13,976 nt of DNA, from assembly GCA_018812355.1 (NCBI GenBank), contig JAHJDQ010000049.1, forward strand, positions 1 through 13,976, written 5' to 3'. Each line of letters starts with the position of its first letter. Position 1 is the stretch's first letter. This DNA is from Nanobdellota archaeon (GTDB lineage: Archaea; Nanobdellota; Nanobdellia; Woesearchaeales; GW2011-AR9). The notes under the pieces are model-generated. The model saw only the letters and a program-made list of their open reading frames with translations, was not told where the DNA came from and did not search any database. Of the stretch, positions 9,210 through 13,976 are shown one piece after another. Made by a program: the position numbers and the translations under genes.

Positions 9210-10663
9210 TGGTAATGTTAACCAAATCAAAATACCTTGCTGGTTTGCAATGTCCTAAACTGTTATGGTTTCTTGTAAATGATAAAGAAAAGATTCCAGA
9301 ACATTCTAAAGATGCTCAACACAAAATGGATGTTGGAACTGAAGTGGGTATTCTTGCAACAAAATTATTTCCAGATGGAGTCTCAATTCCAAGTGAAGAT
9401 TTTAAGAAGAATTTAGATTTGACCAAAGAAAATCTGTCAAAAGGAGTACCTCTTTTCGAAGCTGGTATTTTAGTTAATAATTGTTTCTCAAGGATTGATA
9501 TATTAAAACCAAATAAAGATGGTTCTTATGATATTATTGAAGTTAAATCTGGTACAAAAGTTAAAGATGAAAATATTGAAGATGTATCTTTTCAAAAACA
9601 TTGTTGTGAGATGGCTGGATTAAAAATAAACAAATGCAGTTTATGTTTTATCAATAATCAATATATTAGGCAAGGTCCTATTGACCTTAAAGAACTATTT
9701 ACTATTCAAGATATTACTTCTGAAGTAACTAAAGCACAAGAAGGAATACAAGATAGAATTGATGAGTTCTTTAGGATTCTTGAGTCTCCTTTACCTAATG
9801 TTTCAATTGGTAAACGATGCAGTTCCCCATATGGTTGTAATCTTATGGATGAATGTTGGGGCTTTTTGCCAGAGAATCATATCTTTACTCTGTATAGAGG
9901 TGGACAAAAGAGTGAAGCATTGTTCAATGATGATATTCACAGCATAAATGATATACCAGATGATATTAAACTAACAAATAACCAAGAGATTCAAAAGAAA
10001 TGTGAGAAAACAAAAGAAGTACATATTCAATCTTTTGAAATAAAACAGTTCTTGGATACTCTTAATTACCCATTATATCATTTAGATTTTGAAACTTTCT
10101 CTCCAGTAGTTCCAAAATATGATAATTCAAGACCCTATCAAAGAATACCTTTTCAATTCTCGCTACATATTGAACAAGAAGATGGCTCCACAGAACATAT
10201 CTCCTTTTTAGCAGAAGGAAAAGAAGACCCAAGACCAGCTTTTTTATCAAAACTTAAAAAAGTAATAGGTAAAGAAGGTAGTATTGTAGTCTATAATCAA
10301 TCCTTTGAGAAAGGGGTTCTTAATGAATTGGCAAGAGATTTTCCAGATTATCAAGAATGGGTAAATGAAGTATTACCAAGAATAATTGATTTACTTATTC
10401 TATTTAGAAACTTTCATTATTATAATCCCAAGCAACAAGGTAGTGCTTCAATAAAAAAAGTTCTACCTGCTTTAACTGGTAAAAACTATGATGGTATGGA
10501 TATAGCTAATGGTTCAGATGCAAGTTTAAGTTATGAAGAAATAACTTTCATAGATATGCCTTCAGAAAAAGTTAAAGAAATAAGGGTTGCTTTAGAAAAA
10601 TATTGTGAATTAGATACTTTGGCTGAAGTTTTGATTATAAGAGAATTAAGAAAGTTAATTTGA
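9209..10663 (+). CDS. DUF2779 protein: Cas4-like iron-sulfur nuclease plus DEDD-type exonuclease-like domain
   Basis: A 484-residue protein with two predicted nuclease domains. The N-terminal half is Cas4/RecB-like: C15 (LQCPKLLW), D97 (RIDIL) and E111-V-K113 form the PD-(D/E)XK core, and C204, C210 and C216 would join C15 as iron-sulfur ligands. The C-terminal half matches the DUF2779 family: HLDFETF at 291-297 (D293, E295), VVYNQSFEKG at 360-369, and YCELD at 465-469, resembling the Y-x3-D third motif of DEDDy 3'-5' exonucleases. The ATG overlaps the restriction gene's TAA by one base (TAATG) with no strong Shine-Dalgarno site, so reinitiation is likely; M3 is an alternative start. It closes the operon and probably degrades DNA or RNA produced or exposed by the other subunits. 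Domain calls are good; substrate is unknown. Confidence 0.82.
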   Translation: MVMLTKSKYLAGLQCPKLLWFLVNDKEKIPEHSKDAQHKMDVGTEVGILATKLFPDGVSIPSEDFKKNLDLTKENLSKGVPLFEAGILVNNCFSRIDILKPNKDGSYDIIEVKSGTKVKDENIEDVSFQKHCCEMAGLKINKCSLCFINNQYIRQGPIDLKELFTIQDITSEVTKAQEGIQDRIDEFFRILESPLPNVSIGKRCSSPYGCNLMDECWGFLPENHIFTLYRGGQKSEALFNDDIHSINDIPDDIKLTNNQEIQKKCEKTKEVHIQSFEIKQFLDTLNYPLYHLDFETFSPVVPKYDNSRPYQRIPFQFSLHIEQEDGSTEHISFLAEGKEDPRPAFLSKLKKVIGKEGSIVVYNQSFEKGVLNELARDFPDYQEWVNEVLPRIIDLLILFRNFHYYNPKQQGSASIKKVLPALTGKNYDGMDIANGSDASLSYEEITFIDMPSEKVKEIRVALEKYCELDTLAEVLIIRELRKLI

Positions 10664-10927
10664 TATGTTTTCTTTTTCTAACTTCTTTAACACATCAATC
10701 CCTCTTTTTGTGATTCCTATCTCAGTATATGGTTTATTGTTTAATTTATGACTTTTCATTCGAACAATCTCAACACAATCAAAGATTTCTAACTCCTTAC
10801 ATTGATTTCTAATTGTTCGCCAATTACCATTTGTTTTCTTTTCAAGTTGAGCATAAGTCATCGCTTTATCTTTTAATAATAAAGATAAAATCATTCTCTT
10901 AATCTCTAAAGGATTTCTGCTCTGCAT
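10655..10927 (-). CDS. Small winged-helix DNA-binding protein, likely transcription regulator
   Basis: A 90-residue protein with a winged-helix pattern. Residues about 6-18 (LEIKRMILSLL) form helix 1, about 23-32 (MTYAQLEKKT) helix 2, about 35-46 (NWRTIRNQCKEL) the recognition helix, and the following strands (VEIVRMK to YTEIGIT) the wing, with a final helix (GIDVLKKLEKE). Such one-domain proteins are common archaeal and viral regulators. It converges on the defence operon and overlaps its last gene by 9 bases, and it is divergent from the two small genes at 11004-11407. The symmetric TATA box at 10947-10956 is centred about 24 bases before its ATG, so its transcript would be leaderless or nearly so. 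It plausibly controls that shared promoter. No paired toxin is visible. Confidence 0.65.
   Translation of the reverse strand: MQSRNPLEIKRMILSLLLKDKAMTYAQLEKKTNGNWRTIRNQCKELEIFDCVEIVRMKSHKLNNKPYTEIGITKRGIDVLKKLEKENISN
10668..10677 (+). terminator. Poly-T tract after the defence operon
   Basis: TTTTCTTTTT starts 5 bases after the stop of the DUF2779 gene, with another T-rich run (CTTCTTT) beyond. Archaeal RNA polymerase terminates at T-rich tracts without needing a hairpin. The tract lies inside the 3' end of the opposite-strand winged-helix gene, where it encodes lysines and glutamates, so codon content alone could explain it. Confidence 0.4.
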
Positions 10928-10946
10928 ACCACCAAAAAAAGGTAAG

Positions 10947-10956
10947 TTTATATATT
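10947..10956. promoter_or_regulatory. Shared, near-symmetric TATA box between divergent genes
   Basis: TTTATATATT reads AATATATAAA on the minus strand, so both strands present a usable TATA box. On the plus strand it predicts a start near 10978, a leader of about 26 bases, a GAGGT site at 10993-10997 and the ATG at 11004. On the minus strand it predicts a start at or next to the ATG at 10927. This is the only such element in the 76-base gap between the two genes. Confidence 0.5.
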
Positions 10957-11003
10957 AAGAGCTCCCACTGTAGGGTGGATAGTATCAAAAAAGAGGTTTT
11001 AGT

Positions 11004-11216
11004 ATGAGTAAACAACCAAAAAAGAACTTTTTAAGAGATGATATTACTGTAGAAGATGAAGAAACTACAATAAAAAATCTTAAAAAATTATTAAAAGTTA
11101 ATTTAGACCCAATAAATGGAGCTAATCTTTTCATAGAAATAGCATCCTTATTTGATACTGAAGAAAACTTAGATTTAGCATTAAAAACTGCAAATCTTAA
11201 ACGAGTAAAAAAATGA
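11004..11216 (+). CDS. Small charged protein of unknown function
   Basis: A 70-residue protein that I do not recognise. The first 11 residues are basic and polar, residues 12-21 acidic (DDITVEDEET), and the rest looks mainly helical (about 22-32, 39-49, 53-64), ending in a basic tail RVKK. There is no signal peptide, membrane segment or cysteine. GAGGT (10993-10997) sits 6 bases before the ATG, behind the shared TATA box. Its TGA overlaps the ATG of the zinc-ribbon gene by four bases (ATGA), so the two are co-translated and may act together. The good ribosome binding site and overlap make it a real gene; function is open. Confidence 0.65.
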   Translation: MSKQPKKNFLRDDITVEDEETTIKNLKKLLKVNLDPINGANLFIEIASLFDTEENLDLALKTANLKRVKK

Positions 11217-11407
11217 TAAAAAAACTAAATACTAATGAAATAACTTGTATGATGTGTCATAGTAAATTAAACCCAAAAACATTGAAGTGTAAATGTGGCA
11301 TAGTATATGAAAAATATGTAAACAAAAAAGCTAATGAAGAAAGTATTAGAATTGACTATAATAATCCATCAACTAAGAAAGTAATGGAAAATTTAGAAGA
11401 AGTTTAG
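11213..11407 (+). CDS. Stand-alone zinc-ribbon protein
   Basis: A 64-residue protein with a zinc ribbon at residues 12-28: C12-M-M-C15, ten residues, then C26-K-C28-G. The spacing C-x2-C-x10-C-x-C-G is identical to that of the zinc ribbon at the C-terminal end of the integrase encoded 1 kb away. The second half is polar, with a short helix at the end (KKVMENLEEV). It is co-translated with the preceding 70-residue gene through an ATGA overlap, and its stop overlaps the convergent minus-strand gene by four bases. It probably binds zinc and may contact DNA or a partner protein. A link to the integrase is suggested by motif spacing only. Confidence 0.65.
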   Translation: MIKKLNTNEITCMMCHSKLNPKTLKCKCGIVYEKYVNKKANEESIRIDYNNPSTKKVMENLEEV

Positions 11408-11823
11408 TTATACAAATAAATTATCTCAATTTCGTCTTTATCGTGATACATTCCTTGCCAAAGGATATTGCAATTCTCATCAGCTCTATCTGTAAACATC
11501 TCACCAACCTTATGTATGCTATCGATTTCGTGATTTTTAGGCAACTTTATTGCAATTAGGATATTTGATACCTTTTCTGGTAAAACTATTGAATTAGAAT
11601 CAAAATCAAGAGATAGCTTACTCAATTTAGAAATCTGGCAAACCTTATCCTCAACAGCTTTCCAAACATCAATGTAATCCAAACCAACAAGCCCTCTTTC
11701 AAAGAAAGTGATTTCTCTCCACTCTTGAAATAACTGATTCTTGTATAGTTCTTCGATATTTCTTATTTTATTCAAACGAAAAGGCATATAATACTTCTTG
11801 ATAATATCTCCTTTTTGTATCAT
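11404..11823 (-). CDS. FtsZ C-terminal-domain-like protein without a GTPase domain (tentative)
   Basis: A 139-residue protein. Residues 44-53 (GLVGLDYIDV) resemble the FtsZ T7 loop (GLMNVDFADV in E. coli), keeping both aspartates (D49 and D52, equivalent to D209 and D212) but with Gly for the asparagine. Residues 88-136 then follow the order of the FtsZ C-terminal domain: a hydrophobic strand (ILIAIKLP), a helix containing IHKVGEMF, ADENCNILWQG, and a last strand after DEIEI. The GTP-binding domain with its GGGTGTG signature is absent, and the linker between the halves is about 14 residues shorter than in E. coli FtsZ. It is third in the integrase gene string, 36 bases after the 148-residue gene, with no clear Shine-Dalgarno site. 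If the match is right it could bind or cap FtsZ filaments. The match is by eye and remote. Confidence 0.45.
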   Translation of the reverse strand: MIQKGDIIKKYYMPFRLNKIRNIEELYKNQLFQEWREITFFERGLVGLDYIDVWKAVEDKVCQISKLSKLSLDFDSNSIVLPEKVSNILIAIKLPKNHEIDSIHKVGEMFTDRADENCNILWQGMYHDKDEIEIIYLYN

Positions 11824-11859
11824 AGTTTGAGCAATTGCATTAAAGACATTATCATAAGA

Positions 11860-12306
11860 TTAAGACATTTTAGGAATTGGCAACTGAACTGGTTCTTCAT
11901 TAGGTGAATTAAACCAAGCTCCTTCAATAGTTCCAACATATTTATCATCTTGCTTCGTAACTTTAACATCAATTAACCCATCAGAGAAAGTTATGCTATC
12001 ATCTTCCCAGCCATCTACATCAAATTCGTTGAAAGGAAACCTATTATCCTTATCTTTCTTTATAATCTCGATGATTTTTAGCAATACTTCTCTATTTTTT
12101 GGATTCTCATCTATCAGATTATAATAAATATTCATTACTTCATCCTTCAATCCAGTCAATAACTCATCTTCTCGGTTCATTTTTGATAGTCCAAAACTTG
12201 CAAAAACTGTTCCCTTTTGAGGGTTAAGCTGTTGGATATTTACTCGATAATTCTTAAAGCTCCAACTAATACGTGGTAAGTTGCCTTTCTTAAAAAACCT
12301 TTTCAT
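11860..12306 (-). CDS. Protein of unknown function in the integrase gene string
   Basis: A 148-residue protein that I do not recognise. It begins with a basic stretch (MKRFFKKGN), has a strand-rich N-terminal third (ISWSFKNYRVNIQQL), a helical middle (about 46-85, DELLTGLKDE to IIEIIKKDK), and an acidic strand-rich end (DGWEDD, IDVKVTK, YVGTIEGAWF). There are no cysteines, membrane segments or signal peptide. The ATG is 15 bases after the integrase stop in the same direction, so it is probably co-transcribed. No strong Shine-Dalgarno site is seen; an AAGG lies too far upstream to be convincing. Its place between the integrase and the FtsZ-like gene marks it as mobile-element accessory content. 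Confidence 0.6.
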   Translation of the reverse strand: MKRFFKKGNLPRISWSFKNYRVNIQQLNPQKGTVFASFGLSKMNREDELLTGLKDEVMNIYYNLIDENPKNREVLLKIIEIIKKDKDNRFPFNEFDVDGWEDDSITFSDGLIDVKVTKQDDKYVGTIEGAWFNSPNEEPVQLPIPKMS

Positions 12307-12321
12307 TTTATCATATAAACC

Positions 12322-13701
12322 TTATATCACATTATCTTCTTTATTTACTAATTTCTTCTTTTCTTTATCCTTCTTTATCAGATTATTGCTTAATAAAATT
12401 TCTTTGAACTTGTCTATGAATATAGGACTATCTTTTAACATCTGAAAAATTGCTTCATTTAATCCTTTACTCATATCAATATTCTGGTGCAAAGGTTGTT
12501 GCATTATTTGATTAGTGAAGTTATCTGCATCTTCTTGTAACTTTTCTAATCTTAATGCTTCACCCATATCAATAATTTGCCCACAATTACAATACAAAGA
12601 ATCTGGAGAGTTAATCTTCTTACATCTTGGACAAATAATCTTATCTAAACTTGTATCAATCTTTACTTCTTCTGAATCAACACCTTTAAGATTTAAGTAT
12701 CTGTTATTTACTTCTTCTTCCTTATAATGTAAATAAACATTCGGCATTTTAGAATTTTTACTCCATCCAGCTCTAATTCTTAAATCTCTTTCATTAAAAT
12801 GTTGCCTTCTTGCTAAATAATCAAGACCACTATGACGAAACCAATGAGGATTAACTTTCTTTTTTATTTCTGCATCCTTGCCTAACTTCTGAAAAGTTAC
12901 TTGAATACCTCTTACAGTCATTCTATTATTACGGTTATTATCACTAAAAGAAACAAACAAAGGTGAATTAGGATTAGTTCTATCTGGATGATTGTTTAAC
13001 CATTGCTCTAATGCAGGTATAGAATCAATTATTGCTACTGTTCGTTTACCAGTTTTACCGTCCAAATTAAGTAGTGCATAATTATTTTTCTTATTAAAAT
13101 CGCTAATATTACAATTTACCAGTTCTCCAACTCTACTTGTTGCTTCAAAAGAAACTTGTAATAATGCTCTATCTCTCGGATTATTAGAAACTTCACACAT
13201 TTTTTTAATATCTGAAGGAGTTAATACTTCTTTAGGATTTATTTCTTTTAATGGCTCTTTAATCAATTGTATATGTGATATGAACTCTGGCATTTTTTTA
13301 GCTTTTAATAACCACAAATAGAATATCTTTATTATCAAAGCATAATAACTTAAAGTTGTTTCCTTGATTCCTTTAGTTGTTTTATGCTCTAAATCACTTA
13401 AATAATTATCAATATCTAATTTTGTAGCTTCTTTATATGGCTTATTTAAAAATTTACCATAATCGTGTAAGGTTCGTATATACTGGTGATAAGAAACAAA
13501 GCTTTTAGCTTTTTGTCTCGGGATTCCATAATATTTATCTTCAAGAAATATTCTTTTTTCTCCCCTTCTCAACGCATTATAGTATTCTTTTAATGTATTA
13601 AGGTTATCATCCGATAATTCTCCATTTTCAAAAATCTTTAATATTTTAGATTTATATCTTTCTTCCAGAGTTTGCTCTGTGTTTATTTTCCTTTCATTCA
13701 T
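12322..13701 (-). CDS. Tyrosine recombinase/integrase with C-terminal zinc ribbon
   Basis: A 459-residue site-specific recombinase. Residues about 60-150 form the helical N-terminal core-binding domain. The catalytic domain carries R190 (ATSR), K216 (DGKTGKR), H286-x2-R289 (HWFRH), W313 (AGWS) and the nucleophile Y323 (VYLHY), so all expected residues are present. A zinc ribbon follows, C357-x2-C360-x10-C371-x-C373, then a helical tail, an arrangement I associate with archaeal integrases. The start is set at 13701 because GGAGG (13710-13714) lies 8 bases upstream and the TATA box at 13738-13747 predicts a transcript starting near 13717; an ATG at 13731 would lie outside that transcript. It heads a minus-strand string of three genes and faces away from the repeat-rich block at 13812-13976, its candidate attachment or target region. 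Confidence 0.88.
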   Translation of the reverse strand: MNERKINTEQTLEERYKSKILKIFENGELSDDNLNTLKEYYNALRRGEKRIFLEDKYYGIPRQKAKSFVSYHQYIRTLHDYGKFLNKPYKEATKLDIDNYLSDLEHKTTKGIKETTLSYYALIIKIFYLWLLKAKKMPEFISHIQLIKEPLKEINPKEVLTPSDIKKMCEVSNNPRDRALLQVSFEATSRVGELVNCNISDFNKKNNYALLNLDGKTGKRTVAIIDSIPALEQWLNNHPDRTNPNSPLFVSFSDNNRNNRMTVRGIQVTFQKLGKDAEIKKKVNPHWFRHSGLDYLARRQHFNERDLRIRAGWSKNSKMPNVYLHYKEEEVNNRYLNLKGVDSEEVKIDTSLDKIICPRCKKINSPDSLYCNCGQIIDMGEALRLEKLQEDADNFTNQIMQQPLHQNIDMSKGLNEAIFQMLKDSPIFIDKFKEILLSNNLIKKDKEKKKLVNKEDNVI

Positions 13702-13709
13702 TTTCATTT

Positions 13710-13714
13710 CCTCC
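13710..13714 (-). promoter_or_regulatory. Shine-Dalgarno site that decides the integrase start
   Basis: GGAGG on the minus strand, 8 bases before the ATG at 13701 and only 2 bases before another in-frame ATG at 13707. It lies downstream of the longest possible start (13731), which argues against that start. Confidence 0.65.
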
Positions 13715-13737
13715 ATTTCAAAATGAATCAAAGTTTT

Positions 13738-13747
13738 CTTTTATATA
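13738..13747 (-). promoter_or_regulatory. Archaeal-type TATA box of the integrase gene
   Basis: TATATAAAAG on the minus strand. Its centre is about 27 bases upstream of 13717, leaving a leader of about 16 bases that contains the GGAGG site before the ATG at 13701. Confidence 0.6.
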
Positions 13748-13834
13748 TCCAAAAGGGCGTTTAAGCACCAAAATATACAAAATTAAACACACTAAAAACA
13801 GTTAGCTTAAAACGAAGTAGAAAGTAATTAACAT

Positions 13835-13947
13835 AGGAATTATCAGAAGTTTTTTGGTGAGGCAACCCACACCAAAAAATTTGGGAAACATTCGGGAAAT
13901 CGCTTGGCGATTTAGGCGAAGCCGACCGAATTTTCCTGATAATTCCT
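13835..13947. repeat. Nested inverted-repeat block beside the integrase
   Basis: The outer arms are a perfect 12-base inverted repeat, AGGAATTATCAG at 13835-13846 and CTGATAATTCCT at 13936-13947. With a 2-base bulge they extend outward by a further TAACA/TGTTA. Inside lie a hairpin with a perfect 10-base stem (13850-13859 with 13870-13879), a bulged stem GGAAACATTCGG / CCGAATTTTCC (from about 13884 and 13926), and two small hairpins within that stem (13897-13903 with 13907-13913, and GGC-GAA-GCC at 13915-13923). From 13881 to the window end 45 of 96 bases are G or C by my count, against 16 of 60 at 13741-13800. It could be an attachment site, a MITE-like element or a structured RNA. The right flank is cut by the window edge. 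Confidence 0.65.
13850..13879. repeat. Perfect hairpin, 10-base stem and 10-base loop
   Basis: TTTTTTGGTG pairs with CACCAAAAAA around the loop AGGCAACCCA. Three more pairs, one a G-T wobble, extend the stem to 13847-13882. No T-run follows on either strand, so it does not look like a standard bacterial terminator. Confidence 0.7.
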
Positions 13948-13976
13948 GTTAGTTTCGTTTTCCGCTACGAAGTCCG

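Larger units (their letters stand above)
13702..13976. other. Intergenic region upstream of the integrase
   Basis: No gene was found in these 275 bases on either strand. The first 100 are AT-rich and hold the integrase promoter and ribosome binding site. From about 13812 the sequence becomes repeat-rich, and from 13881 GC-richer. The 7-base word ACGAAGT occurs at 13812-13818 and again at 13967-13973, flanking the inverted-repeat block in direct orientation. Confidence 0.6.

Noticed and set aside
13702..13731. Integrase start at the first ATG (13731)
   Set aside because: It lies upstream of the transcript start predicted from the TATA box and of the GGAGG site, which serves the ATG at 13701.
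13758..13813. GTTTAAGC (13759-13766) and GCTTAAAAC (13805-13813) as inverted integrase core arms
   Set aside because: The arms are short, differ in length and lie about 40 bases apart, which is too wide for a simple core site; chance is likely in this composition.
13850..13879. Hairpin read as a rho-independent terminator
   Set aside because: No T-run follows the stem on either strand, and no gene in the window ends towards it.
13740..13976. CRISPR array or tRNA gene in the non-coding end
   Set aside because: There are no regularly spaced direct repeats, and no tRNA arms or GTTCGA-type T-loop could be found.

Overview
The window is AT-rich (roughly 30% GC by eye) and looks archaeal. The evidence is three TATA-like boxes placed 20-50 bases upstream of starts, short leaders with GAGG/GGAGG Shine-Dalgarno sites, poly-T instead of hairpin terminators, and a tyrosine recombinase with a C-terminal zinc ribbon of a type I associate with archaeal integrases. 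TAA, TGA and TAG are all used as stops, so the code is standard. A DPANN-type archaeon or one of its mobile elements is my best guess, but the lineage cannot be fixed from the sequence alone.

Region 1 (1-10663, + strand) is one tight operon of five genes. They are a 47-residue ribbon-helix-helix protein, a UvrD-family helicase fused to an iron-sulfur PD-(D/E)XK nuclease, a large Type III-like (beta-class) DNA methyltransferase, a Type III-like restriction helicase/nuclease, and a DUF2779 protein with a second iron-sulfur PD-(D/E)XK domain plus a DEDD-type exonuclease-like domain. Junctions overlap by 1, 14 and 1 bases or are 3 bases apart, so the genes are almost certainly co-expressed. It reads as a composite restriction-modification system: modification and restriction subunits extended by two extra nucleases and a helicase, with a small DNA-binding protein as likely autoregulator. 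I do not recognise this five-gene set as a named defence system.

Region 2 (10655-11407) is a small regulatory block. A winged-helix protein on the minus strand is divergent from two short plus-strand genes (70 and 64 residues, 4-base overlap), and both sides appear to share one symmetric TATA box. The 64-residue protein is a stand-alone zinc ribbon with the same cysteine spacing as the integrase's zinc ribbon.

Region 3 (11404-13701, minus strand) is an integrase-led gene string: tyrosine recombinase, an unrecognised 148-residue protein, and a 139-residue protein resembling the T7 loop plus C-terminal domain of FtsZ without the GTPase domain.

Region 4 (13702-13976) is non-coding. It holds the integrase promoter and then a GC-richer block of nested inverted repeats that runs to the window edge. 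It is a candidate attachment site, small transposable element or structured RNA. The whole window is best read as part of an integrated mobile element or defence island carrying the restriction operon as cargo.
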